In this document: positions 1-7,114 of the stretch, one piece after another
Layout of the letters: every line of letters begins with the position of its first letter
Position numbering within the stretch: position 1 is the first letter of the stretch
Source of the DNA: Candidatus Zixiibacteriota bacterium
GTDB lineage: Bacteria > Zixibacteria > MSB-5A5 > GN15 > JACZUZ01
Length of the DNA: 7,889 nucleotides
Assembly: GCA_022563625.1 (NCBI GenBank)
Contig: JADFNA010000061.1
Location: 1-7,889, forward strand
Reading direction: 5' to 3'
Program-made: the position numbers and the translations under genes
The notes under the pieces: model-generated
The model's input: only the letters and a program-made list of their open reading frames with translations
What the model was told of the DNA's origin: nothing
The model's database searches: none

Positions 1-1
1 C

Positions 2-367
2 CAGGGATTCGGCTCGCTTTTGAAAGGCCATCTGCCCTATTTCAGTTCGCTGGCAAAAGTTGAACGGATGGTTGTCGGTGTCGATGTAAAGAAACCTCCG
101 CTGTCTGCGTCGGTTGTTGTTTCGGGAGCTGAGATATTCGTGCCACTGGAGGGCCTAATTGACATCACCAAAGAGCGCGCCCGGCTTGAAAAAGAACTAG
201 ACAACCTGCGCGACCACCTGGACAAACTCGGGCGCAAATTGGGCAATCAGGACTTTCTGCAAAATGCACCTGAAGATATCGTTGGCCGCGAACGGGTAAA
301 AAAGAAAGACCTTGAAGACCGGGTGGAAAAACTGGATCGAAACCTGGAGCAGCTCACCGGCTGGTAG
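2..367 (+). CDS. valS: Valyl-tRNA synthetase, C-terminal fragment
   Basis: This is the last 121 codons of a gene cut by the left window edge; the frame is open from base 2 to a TAG at 365-367. ValS charges tRNA-Val with valine in the cytoplasm. The fragment begins in the end of the anticodon-binding region (around LAKVER and VVVSGAEIFVPLEGLID). It then runs into a charged heptad-like helix starting ITKERARLEKELDNL and a second helix (KKKDLEDRVEKLDRNLEQL), joined by the hallmark FLQNAPEDIV segment. Such a C-terminal antiparallel coiled coil, with an N-A-P-x-x-(I/V)V turn between the helices, is characteristic of bacterial ValS, where it contacts the tRNA. The catalytic HIGH and KMSKS regions lie outside the window. 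A TTG at 20 is in frame but is an internal Leu codon, not a start. The gene converges with the response-regulator gene 47 bp away. Confidence 0.93.
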   Translation, partial: QGFGSLLKGHLPYFSSLAKVERMVVGVDVKKPPLSASVVVSGAEIFVPLEGLIDITKERARLEKELDNLRDHLDKLGRKLGNQDFLQNAPEDIVGRERVKKKDLEDRVEKLDRNLEQLTGW

Positions 368-389
368 GCCCCTTTATCGCAGAAGGGCC
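367..389. terminator. Possible shared hairpin terminator between convergent genes
   Basis: GGCCC (367-371) pairs with GGGCC (385-389). The stem continues as TT (373-374) with AA (383-384) after a bulged C372, around an 8-nt loop. It starts on the last base of the valS stop codon and lies 25 nt past the stop of the convergent response regulator, where a two-way terminator would be expected. Neither strand has a run of T after the stem, so a classical intrinsic terminator is not shown. The call rests on position and pairing only. Confidence 0.35.
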
Positions 390-414
390 GTACGAACTTA
401 AACCGACAGGGGAT

Positions 415-1848
415 TCAGGATGAACTGTTGAGTTCGTATTCTTTAATCTTGTACAGCAGCGAGCGATAACTAATTTCCAACAGCTCCGATGCGCGCCGGC
501 GGTTCCAGTTTGTTTTGGTCAACGCGCCCTTAATCAATCGCTTTTCCTCAGCCGAAACGACAACATCAACCCGCTTCTTGAGCGAGTATCCATCAGTTTC
601 CGGATTAAACGGCCCTGCCAGATCCGTCCCGGACATTTTGTCAGCGCCGCCCGCTACCAGTTTCGCCAGTTGGGATTCCGGACCTGACAGGAGTTCGTCA
701 ATTATCGTCTCATCATTACGCACTACAGCCTGCTTGACCAGATTTTCTAACTGACGGATATTTCCGGGCCAGGAATAGTTGATTAGCTTTTCAATCGCCG
801 CATGAGAAAGGTCCGGTAGTGACTTCTGATACATTTCGTTGTATCTGTTTACGAAATAGTTTATCAATAGCGGAATATCGCTTTTGCGCGTCCTCAGCGG
901 CGGCAGGCGCAGTGTAATTTCATTAAGCCGATAGAACAGGTCGTCGCGAAATTCTTTGCGGACGATGGCCTCTTCGAGGTCTCTGTTGGTGGCGCACACG
1001 ATCCGTACATCGACATGAATATTTGTCAATCCTCCAATACGCACGAACTCCTGCTGTTCGAGCACCTGCAGGAGTTTTGATTGCAATTCCAGCGGCATGT
1101 CCCCGATTTCATCGAGGAAAATCGTACCCTTGTCGGCGACCTCAAACCGTCCCTGTTTGGTCTTATGCGCTCCGGTGAACGCGCCTCTTTCATAGCCGAA
1201 CAGCTCCGCCTCCAGCAAGTCGCGTGGAATCGCCGCGCAATTGACCTTGACAAACGGCTTCTTGGCCCGCTCGGATTTCGTATGCAATGCTCGCGCAACT
1301 ATTTCTTTACCGGTCCCGGATTCCCCGCGGATCAACACGGTCAACTCGGAATTCGCCACCTGTTCGACCAGCTCTTTGATTTTCAGAATGCTGTCAGATT
1401 CACCGACAAACATGTCTTCCTGGCGCGAAGCTTTGAGTTCTGCCTTGAGTCCTTTGACCTGATTCTTCAGTTTCCGTCTTTCCAGAGCAGCGTCGAGGTG
1501 AATGCCGACTTCTTCTACCTCAAACGGCTTCTTAATAAACTCCGATGCGCCGCGTTTCATCGCCTCGACAATCATCTCTGTTTCGGCGTGGCCTGAAAGC
1601 ATTAACACATCGGGCCGGCGCTCAACCTTGTTCAGTTTGTCGAGCACTTCCAGCCCGCTCATGCCGGGCATCTTAATATCCAGAAGAATCAAATCCGGCT
1701 CTTCGGTGGTGACCATCTGAATGCCCTCGATCCCATCCCGGGCGGATTTGAAGTCATACGTATCTGAGAGGCCCTTACTGAGCATCCACGAGACATTCGG
1801 GTCATCATCAATAACCAGGACTTTTAAATTGCTCTGCTTTTGCGCCAT
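415..1848 (-). CDS. NtrC-family sigma54-dependent response regulator (REC-AAA+-Fis HTH)
   Basis: A 477-residue transcription activator of the NtrC class, of usual family length. The receiver spans about residues 8-122: acidic pocket D14-D16, phosphoacceptor D57 in [10 protein letters not shown]85 and K107. A charged linker helix leads to the AAA+ domain (about 145-385) with Walker A GESGTGK (175-181), the sigma54-contacting GAFTGA loop (222-227), Walker B IFLDEIGD (243-250), and [10 protein letters not shown] followed by LPPLR. A less conserved linker of about 60 residues precedes a Fis-type helix-turn-helix (about 433-473: [10 protein letters not shown] then [19 protein letters not shown]). 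All motifs needed for phosphorylation, ATP hydrolysis and sigma54 activation are present, so it should be active. The ATG at 1848 has a good GAGGAA ribosome-binding site 8 nt upstream. It lies 236 bp downstream of the sensor kinase, its likely partner. The regulon is not shown, so no gene symbol (ntrC, atoC, zraR or other) is given. Confidence 0.95.
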   Translation of the reverse strand: MAQKQSNLKVLVIDDDPNVSWMLSKGLSDTYDFKSARDGIEGIQMVTTEEPDLILLDIKMPGMSGLEVLDKLNKVERRPDVLMLSGHAETEMIVEAMKRGASEFIKKPFEVEEVGIHLDAALERRKLKNQVKGLKAELKASRQEDMFVGESDSILKIKELVEQVANSELTVLIRGESGTGKEIVARALHTKSERAKKPFVKVNCAAIPRDLLEAELFGYERGAFTGAHKTKQGRFEVADKGTIFLDEIGDMPLELQSKLLQVLEQQEFVRIGGLTNIHVDVRIVCATNRDLEEAIVRKEFRDDLFYRLNEITLRLPPLRTRKSDIPLLINYFVNRYNEMYQKSLPDLSHAAIEKLINYSWPGNIRQLENLVKQAVVRNDETIIDELLSGPESQLAKLVAGGADKMSGTDLAGPFNPETDGYSLKKRVDVVVSAEEKRLIKGALTKTNWNRRRASELLEISYRSLLYKIKEYELNSSS

Positions 1849-1889
1849 TACCGCTTCCTCAACTGAAGTGACAGGTGCTTCCGTAAATC

Positions 1890-1905
1890 TGCGCCGGATG
1901 TTCCG
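1890..1905 (-). promoter_or_regulatory. Weak candidate sigma54 (-24/-12) promoter for the activator gene
   Basis: On the - strand this reads CGGAACATCCGGCGCA. It has the two invariant elements of a sigma54 promoter, GG and GC, exactly 10 nt apart, and also AC and the final A of the consensus. The usual TT before GC is replaced by GC. The predicted start would be near 1880, giving a leader of about 30 nt before the ATG at 1848. A GG-N10-GC match is expected about once by chance in a gap of this size, so this is a hypothesis supported mainly by its position relative to the repeat cluster upstream. Confidence 0.2.
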
Positions 1906-1984
1906 CCGGATCTGGCGACATTCCTCTGCACAATAGAGATTATCGACTGCGGATGTGAAAAGTAGAGCTTAATTCCTGCGACAG

Positions 1985-2020
1985 TTTTCATATGTTCATA
2001 CAATGAACGGACTGTTCATA
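1985..2020. promoter_or_regulatory. Candidate operator/enhancer: three alternating GTTCAT half-sites
   Basis: Three copies of one hexamer lie in alternating orientation: GTTCAT (1994-1999), ATGAAC (2003-2008) and GTTCAT (2014-2019). The first pair forms a perfect 15-bp palindrome with a 3-bp centre; the second pair is inverted with a 5-bp centre. The outer two copies form an 8-bp direct repeat, TGTTCATA, with a period of exactly 20 bp, about two helical turns. A further TTTTCATA stands at 1985-1992. The cluster is in the gap between kinase and activator, about 145-170 bp upstream of the activator ATG, a usual distance for an NtrC-type enhancer. Binding by the activator itself (autoregulation) or by another dimeric repressor are both possible. 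Confidence 0.42.
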
Positions 2021-2084
2021 AGGAAACACCCGGACTGCAGAACAACGCCGAAAAATATTTCAACAAATTCAGGAAAAGTAATTA

Positions 2085-4298
2085 TTACGCGCCCTGGCGT
2101 TGATTCGCGCCGGTGGGCAGATAGAGTGTCAGCGTCGTGCCTGCTCCCTCGGTTGATTCAACGGAGACGGTCCCGTCATGAGCGCTCATGACGCGCTCAA
2201 CCACAGCCAGTCCCAACCCTGTGCCATGCTCTTTGGTGGTAAAGTAGCGGTCAAACAATTTCGGTATGTCGCTGGTTTTAATTCCGACACCGTTGTCAGA
2301 GATTGACAACGCAAGATAGTCCTGATTCTTGAACTCAGGCCGGTCAATTTTTCCGGTGATAGTCAATTCACCTCCATCGGGCATCGCGTCAACGGCATTC
2401 ATCAGCAGATTCAAAATCGCTTCAAATATTTGGTTTTTATTAACAATCACTTCCCAGTTACCTTCGCAGAAGGAGACGCTCGAACTAATCTTGCGTTTCT
2501 CGAGGTCCTGGGCAACCAGTTCCAGCGCCCGCAGCGCCAGCAACCGCAAATCAGTTTTCTCCGCTTCATATTTATTTGGTTTGGAAAAATCAACCAGTTC
2601 ACTCACCAGTTCGTTCAGCCGATGCGCCTCATCTTCCATCATTTTCAGCAGTTGGGCTGCATCGCCATCCACTTTTATTTGCTTGCGGAGCAGTCCGACA
2701 GACCCTTTGATAGCTGTCAACGGCCTGCGCAAGTCATGCGAGATTTCCGAAATCATATTACCCATAGTTACCAGCCGCGAAGCATTCAATACGGCTTTTT
2801 CTTTCTCATATAACACGGCTGCCTGGGATACGATGATTTCCGCCAGCGAACGTTCGTGTGCGTTGTACCCGTCTATTTTGCTGGATCCAAGACAGAACAC
2901 ATATGTAACAGCTCCGTCTCTGCTGACCGGAGCGGTCATAAACGCCCCTGAATCGGTTTGCTTGAATCCGATTCCACTCAGGCAATTCTGGGCTATACTA
3001 TCCAGCTCACACTTGTCGCTGGTCATGAATGTTTCAACCGGAATATTGAGTTCCACAGGTTCATCGAACTTGCGTCCGTCAATGACAAGTTTTTCTGAAT
3101 CGGGGCGCGTGAATTCGCCTCCGACCGCCCCCAACGCTCTGAGTTTCTGGTTCTTCGGGTCATGTTGCAGCCAGATACAAAAATCCAGCGGGATCAACTT
3201 GCCGAGTGTGTCAAACACAAGTTCGAGCATTTCCTCTTGTGAGCTTACCGAAATCATTCTCTCGGATACTTCATGTATGGCCTTAATCTCCGCCAGTTTC
3301 CGTGATTTGTCCTCGAACTGGCGTGCGTCGTCAATCGCTACAGCCGCCTGCGAGGCAAACATCACCAGCAGCCGCAGGTCGGCCTGGCTGAAAACGGCGC
3401 CATCAGACCTGCGAGAAAGATTAATAACACCCAGTATGCGAGCGCCAATTTTGAGCGGCACACAAATGAGCGATGCATTCCCATAGCGTTCGGCGCTGCG
3501 GCGTTTGAAACGCGCATCTGATTCTACATTGTCAATCAGGAGCGCCTCTCCGCTGTCGGCAACGTATCCGGAAATCGATTCGCCCATTGGCTGATGCACC
3601 TGCTGGGCCAGTTCTTTGTCAAGACCCAGCGCCGCCGCCACTGTCAGAAAGTCACCGGTTTCATCAACCAGCATCACTGAACCCATTGACGCTTCCGTAA
3701 CCCTAGCTGCCAGACCGAGAATGTTCTTTAGTAACTCATGAATATCGGTTATCGAGGACAATGACTGGCTCGCTTCGTACAGCGCGTTTAGCTCTTCAAG
3801 CGTGCGAGAAAGCCGCCGATTCGATTTTTCCAGAGTTTCCAGCAACCGGTCACGGGAGAGTTCCAGACGGCGGCGGTCACGCGCACGGTTTAATGATACC
3901 CGGAGCTGGTTGAAATCTACCGGTTTGAGCAGATAGTCGTAGGCGCCGAGATTGATTGCAGCTACGGCAGTTTCAGCTGTCGCGTGTCCGGTAAACAAAA
4001 TGACACAGGCGCTCTCATCACTGTCTTTGGCACGCCTGAGAAGTTCAATACCGTCAACTTTCGGCATTTTTAGATCACTAAGAATGAAATCAAAATGGGA
4101 GTTTTGCATCGCCTGGCAGGCCTCCTCGGCGTCGGTAAAACTGACTACTTCGAAGTTGTCTTCTTCGAGCAGCGAGCGCATAACATCCAGCGCTTCCGGG
4201 GAGTCATCAACCAGCAGAATCCGCTCCAGATCAGCCTGAGCGGGTGATCTGTCCATTCCGCTTTCTGAGGACTTCAATTTTTTGGTGGTTTCGACCAT
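2085..4298 (-). CDS. Hybrid sensor histidine kinase, REC-GAF-GAF-HisKA-HATPase
   Basis: A 737-residue protein with no signal peptide or membrane segment, so probably a cytoplasmic sensor. Order: receiver (about 26-140; acidic pair D31/D32, phosphoacceptor D75 in ILSDLKMP, T103, K125); a coiled coil (about 141-175); a GAF domain (about 176-327, ending FASQAAVAIDDARQFE); a second, divergent GAF-like domain (about 335-495); HisKA with H521 in ISHDLRRPLTAIK; and a HATPase domain with N box NLLMNAVDAM (630-639), G1 DNGVGI (668-673), F box LFDRYFTTK (681-689) and G2 GTGLGL (692-697). All catalytic boxes are intact. The ATG at 4298 has only a weak AGG upstream; an internal ATG at 4256 is possible and would keep the receiver. 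It ends 236 bp before the NtrC-type activator, its probable phosphotransfer target. The signal sensed is unknown. The 144-bp gap to folC (4299-4442) shows no clear promoter. Confidence 0.93.
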   Translation of the reverse strand: MVETTKKLKSSESGMDRSPAQADLERILLVDDSPEALDVMRSLLEEDNFEVVSFTDAEEACQAMQNSHFDFILSDLKMPKVDGIELLRRAKDSDESACVILFTGHATAETAVAAINLGAYDYLLKPVDFNQLRVSLNRARDRRRLELSRDRLLETLEKSNRRLSRTLEELNALYEASQSLSSITDIHELLKNILGLAARVTEASMGSVMLVDETGDFLTVAAALGLDKELAQQVHQPMGESISGYVADSGEALLIDNVESDARFKRRSAERYGNASLICVPLKIGARILGVINLSRRSDGAVFSQADLRLLVMFASQAAVAIDDARQFEDKSRKLAEIKAIHEVSERMISVSSQEEMLELVFDTLGKLIPLDFCIWLQHDPKNQKLRALGAVGGEFTRPDSEKLVIDGRKFDEPVELNIPVETFMTSDKCELDSIAQNCLSGIGFKQTDSGAFMTAPVSRDGAVTYVFCLGSSKIDGYNAHERSLAEIIVSQAAVLYEKEKAVLNASRLVTMGNMISEISHDLRRPLTAIKGSVGLLRKQIKVDGDAAQLLKMMEDEAHRLNELVSELVDFSKPNKYEAEKTDLRLLALRALELVAQDLEKRKISSSVSFCEGNWEVIVNKNQIFEAILNLLMNAVDAMPDGGELTITGKIDRPEFKNQDYLALSISDNGVGIKTSDIPKLFDRYFTTKEHGTGLGLAVVERVMSAHDGTVSVESTEGAGTTLTLYLPTGANQRQGA

Positions 4299-4442
4299 CA
4301 GGACCTGAGCGCGCCGGTTTCAGAGATATGCAAAACGAAATTGTGAAAAACGAACAATACGTCTGTCTTGATATCGGCCTGACTGAGAAAATCGCCAGTC
4401 GAAAGCGGAGGATGCGCAAGAGGCGCACATGTAGCAGCAAGA

Positions 4443-5690
4443 TCAAGGTAGCAAGGATGAGCGATTCTTGAGAAAGTCACCTACCAGATAATGCGAGCCG
4501 ATTATCAGGGCCATTTCTTCGTGTCCCAGGCCGGCGAGCGCACGGGCGGCGGCGCGGCGCGGCGAGCGCACAATGGTAACCGGGCCATCAAAATCTGTCA
4601 GACAGGAAGCAAGTTCTTCCGGTTCAAGCGTACGCCGGGTTTGCAGACGGGTGACAACGAACTCTTGTGCGATTTTTTCTAGCAACGCCAGCGCGTTTTT
4701 ATGAGATTTATTTTTGACCAGCCCGACAACAATCACTGCCCGCCTGCCCGGATAGCGCTCGCGAAACGTCTGGACTGCGGCCCTGATTGAGGATTCATTA
4801 TGAGCGACATCGAGAATGATAGTTGAACCGTTTACTCCGCGCAGAATTTGAAAGCGTCCCGGCCAGCGTACCGCGCATAGTCCGCGCTGAACGGCGCTGT
4901 CAGGAATTGTATAGCCTGCCCGGCGAAGTTGTTTGATTATTGTCAGCGCCAGGCGCAGATTGTCTATCTGGCAGGCCCCTGGCAGGCGCATTGAAGCCGA
5001 CAGTTTGAGCGCCGCCTGGCAGGTGACCAGTTTCAGAAGCGGGACAGCTCGGCTATGCGCAATTCGCTGCAGCGTCTGTCTGGCGCGTTGCGGCATCACT
5101 CCCAGGGCGGCCGATATGCCTTGCTTAAATATTCCACCTTTTTCCCGGGCGATTTTCGGCAGTGTGGCGCCAAGAATACTCGTGTGGTCAAAGCTGATTT
5201 CACTGATTCCACAAACCAGCGGGTCAAGAATGTTGGTTGCATCCAGGCGTCCGCCCAGGCCGGTTTCGAATATCGCAATGTCAACTTTTCGACTGGCAAA
5301 ATAGCTGGCCGCAAGGGCAACCATGACTTCAAAATAAGTTATTCGCCTTCTGCGAATCTCATTTCGCTGGCGCTCAACAAAAGCGCTGACAAAGCGCTTT
5401 TCTATTTTTTGCCCATCAACCCGGATGCGCTCACGAAAATCAACCAGATGCGGCGAGGTAAATATTCCCGTTTTGTATCCGGCCTGTCTCAGAATTGCCC
5501 CGACTGTAACAACCGTCGAGCCTTTGCCATTTGTGCCGGCGATATGAACTGACGGGTAGTTTAGCTGCGGATTCCCCAGCGCTGCGGCATACTCGGTGAT
5601 ATTTTCCAGGCCCAGCTTCATTCCGAAAAACTCGCGGGATGCGATAAACTTTTCGGCGGCATGAAACCGCGCCTGTGCGACAGTTTTCAT
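4443..5690 (-). CDS. folC: Folylpolyglutamate synthase / dihydrofolate synthase
   Basis: A 415-residue Mur-ligase-family protein of typical FolC length. It uses ATP to join glutamate to folates, and in many bacteria also to dihydropteroate, so that folates are made and retained in the cytoplasm. Seen: P-loop AGTNGKGST (51-59), TSPHLVDFRERI (78-89), TYFE (118-121), the ETGLGGRLDAT signature (142-152), DH (168-169), REKGGI with K184 at the position of the carbamylated lysine, WPGRFQ (276-281) and DVAHN (294-298). Some motif positions differ from the common forms: KGG for KAG, ACQ for the usual HQ at 239-241, and DVAHN for DGAHN. The ATG at 5690 was chosen because it gives the family N-terminus (short helix, then GLENITEYAAALGNP) and lies 20 nt after accD. 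The frame stays open upstream to 6071, but that stretch is accD in another frame. No clear ribosome-binding site precedes 5690, so coupling to accD is likely. An accD-folC neighbourhood is also known in E. coli. Confidence 0.94.
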   Translation of the reverse strand: MKTVAQARFHAAEKFIASREFFGMKLGLENITEYAAALGNPQLNYPSVHIAGTNGKGSTVVTVGAILRQAGYKTGIFTSPHLVDFRERIRVDGQKIEKRFVSAFVERQRNEIRRRRITYFEVMVALAASYFASRKVDIAIFETGLGGRLDATNILDPLVCGISEISFDHTSILGATLPKIAREKGGIFKQGISAALGVMPQRARQTLQRIAHSRAVPLLKLVTCQAALKLSASMRLPGACQIDNLRLALTIIKQLRRAGYTIPDSAVQRGLCAVRWPGRFQILRGVNGSTIILDVAHNESSIRAAVQTFRERYPGRRAVIVVGLVKNKSHKNALALLEKIAQEFVVTRLQTRRTLEPEELASCLTDFDGPVTIVRSPRRAAARALAGLGHEEMALIIGSHYLVGDFLKNRSSLLP

Positions 5691-5710
5691 GGAAGAAATC
5701 GGCGTGGATA

Positions 5711-6550
5711 CTAATTGTACATATACTGAAGTAACAAACTGATCGTTTTGCGCAGGTCTTTTCGCTCTATAATTTTGTCGAGGAACCCTCTTTCCATGAA
5801 AAACTCGGATGATTGAAAACCCTCCGGGAGTTCCTGTCCGATTGTCTGCTGAATAACTCGCGGCCCCGCAAATCCCAGCAGCGCTTTTGGCTCGGCGATA
5901 TTCACATCGCCCAGCGACGCATACGAGGCCATTACGCCGGCCGTTGTCGGATGCGTCAGCAGCGAAATAAACGGCAGGCGAGTTTCGGAAAACTTGCCCA
6001 GCAACGCCGACGTTTTGGCCATCTGCATTAAAGACAGTATCCCTTCCTGCATCCGGGCGCCGCCTGAACATGACACAATCAGCAAAGGAATCTTGCGCTC
6101 AAGGGCCCGCTCGATTGCACGGGCGATTTTTTCTCCGACAACAGAACCCATCGAGCCGCCGATAAACGAAAAGTCCATGATCGCAAAAGAAATTGGAATT
6201 GAGTCGATTTTCGCCAGCCCGGAGGACACGGCGTCATTGCGGCCGGTTTTCTGTTGCGCAGCTTTAACCCGGTCAGGATACTTTTTTGAATCACGGAATC
6301 CGAGCGGATCGCCGCTGCGTAGATTCTGGTCCAGCTCTTCCAGATGGCCGTCATCCAGAAGCAGTTGAATATATTTCTTGCTGGAGATGCGAAAATGATA
6401 TTTGCAATTCGGACAGACCCAGAGCGACTCTTCAAGTGTCTTGGTGTAAATAATATCGGAGCAAGAATCACAACGCGTCCAGAGACCGTCGGGGATCTCT
6501 TTTTTGGGCTGGCTGACCAGCGCGGGTTTCGATTTTTTAAACCACTCCAT
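5711..6550 (-). CDS. accD: Acetyl-CoA carboxylase, carboxyltransferase beta subunit
   Basis: A 279-residue AccD, about 20-25 residues shorter than E. coli AccD. With AccA it transfers carboxyl from biotin on AccB to acetyl-CoA, giving malonyl-CoA for fatty acid synthesis. Visible: the N-terminal four-cysteine zinc ribbon (C27, C30, C46, C49) opening with LWTRCDSC; the crotonase-fold carboxyltransferase core with GGSMGSVVGEKI (131-142); the oxyanion-region SGGARMQEG (162-170); HPTTAGVMAS (200-209); and AEPKALLGFAGPRVI (219-233). The usual TTGG or TMGG is TTAG here, a mild change. The ATG at 6550 has an AGG 9 nt upstream and gives the family N-terminus (MEWFKKSKP). It lies 27 nt after rimI and 20 nt before folC, in the same operon. 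The accA partner is not in the window. Confidence 0.96.
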   Translation of the reverse strand: MEWFKKSKPALVSQPKKEIPDGLWTRCDSCSDIIYTKTLEESLWVCPNCKYHFRISSKKYIQLLLDDGHLEELDQNLRSGDPLGFRDSKKYPDRVKAAQQKTGRNDAVSSGLAKIDSIPISFAIMDFSFIGGSMGSVVGEKIARAIERALERKIPLLIVSCSGGARMQEGILSLMQMAKTSALLGKFSETRLPFISLLTHPTTAGVMASYASLGDVNIAEPKALLGFAGPRVIQQTIGQELPEGFQSSEFFMERGFLDKIIERKDLRKTISLLLQYMYN

Positions 6551-6577
6551 AGTATACGCCTGGTTGTTCTATTAGCT

Positions 6578-7114
6578 TTACGGTTTTTCGGCGCGCTGAC
6601 TGATCGATGTGTTCACCGATTTGGCTCCGCCACGGTGTTTTGCTGTGCTGGAAAATTCAAGCACAAAAACGACCGCATCCTCGCGCGGATCATGATAATA
6701 GTTTTTTCTGCGGTACAGTTCCTGAAATCCGCGGCTTTCATACAGTTTTATTGCAGGTCCATTCGAGGCGCGCACTTCGAGAAAAATCGCATCGGACAGC
6801 GAAGTTTTCGCCTTTTCATTTAGTGATGCTAGAATTTTGTTGGCGATTCCCCGGCGCCGGTAATCCGGCGCCACCGCGAGATTTGTTACATGTGTTTCAC
6901 CGGCCGCGCTGTAGTAACAAGCATAGGCTAATAGCTTTCTGGCGGGGCCGTTTTTTGACTCCACGATCAGGCCGCCGCCGTCAGAGACATCCATTGATTC
7001 ACGAAATGATTCTGCGGGCCAAGCGTCGGGAAATATCTCGCTTTCGAGTGACACCACCGCTTCGATATCAGAATCGCGCATCTGGCGAACGATATAATGA
7101 ATATCAACCGGCAT
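6578..7114 (-). CDS. rimI: Ribosomal-protein S18-alanine N-acetyltransferase RimI
   Basis: A 178-residue GNAT enzyme that transfers acetyl from acetyl-CoA to the N-terminal alanine of ribosomal protein S18. Seen: RQMRDSDIEAVVSLE with FPDAWP (28-33); the acetyl-CoA-binding VTNLAVAPDYRRRGIA (76-91) with the R-x-x-G-x-A loop; LEVRASNGPAIKLYESRGF (112-130), holding E113 and Y125 at the positions of the E. coli catalytic Glu and Tyr; and RRKNYYHDPREDAVV (135-149), the RimI signature. About 24 Ser- and basic-rich residues follow the fold and are absent from the 148-residue E. coli protein. The ATG at 7114 is preferred: it has an AGGGA about 10 nt upstream and overlaps the tsaB stop by 11 bp. An in-frame TTG at 7141 with GGAG 7 nt upstream would add nine residues. 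Being next to tsaB is a common RimI context. Confidence 0.92.
   Translation of the reverse strand: MPVDIHYIVRQMRDSDIEAVVSLESEIFPDAWPAESFRESMDVSDGGGLIVESKNGPARKLLAYACYYSAAGETHVTNLAVAPDYRRRGIANKILASLNEKAKTSLSDAIFLEVRASNGPAIKLYESRGFQELYRRKNYYHDPREDAVVFVLEFSSTAKHRGGAKSVNTSISQRAEKP

Noticed and set aside
422..435. Small inverted repeat GAACT-GTTG-AGTTC
   Set aside because: Falls in the last codons of the response regulator; five bases per arm is likely chance.
1081..1596. + strand frame of 171 codons opposite the response regulator
   Set aside because: Lies across the conserved AAA+ and receiver coding regions on the other strand and shows no domain of its own.
1994..2017. GTTC-N7-GAAC and GAAC-N5-GTTC resembling LexA boxes
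   Set aside because: The spacing does not match the Bacillus-type GAAC-N4-GTTC box, and the orientation does not match the alphaproteobacterial GTTC-N7-GTTC box; neighbouring genes are not SOS genes.
2329..3486. Long + strand frame of 385 codons opposite the sensor kinase
   Set aside because: Ser-rich, low-complexity peptide with no recognisable domain, fully antisense to a kinase with intact motifs; a codon-bias shadow.
4381..4400. Dyad GACTG-N10-CAGTC in the gap before the kinase gene
   Set aside because: Only five paired bases per arm with no supporting second copy; too weak to call an operator.
4413..4427. Hairpin TGCGC-N5-GCGCA just after folC
   Set aside because: Short stem and no T-tract after it on the - strand; not enough to call a folC terminator.
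4533..4571. 11-bp direct repeat GGCGAGCGCAC (4533-4543 and 4561-4571) in a GC-rich patch
   Set aside because: Inside the folC 3' end, in an Ala/Arg-rich helix (RRAAARALAGL); the two copies are in different reading frames and are explained by Ala/Arg codon bias.
5691..6071. 127-codon in-frame N-terminal extension of folC
   Set aside because: It runs through the conserved second half of accD in another frame, and FolC proteins begin at the MKTVAQ-type helix, so 5690 is the start.
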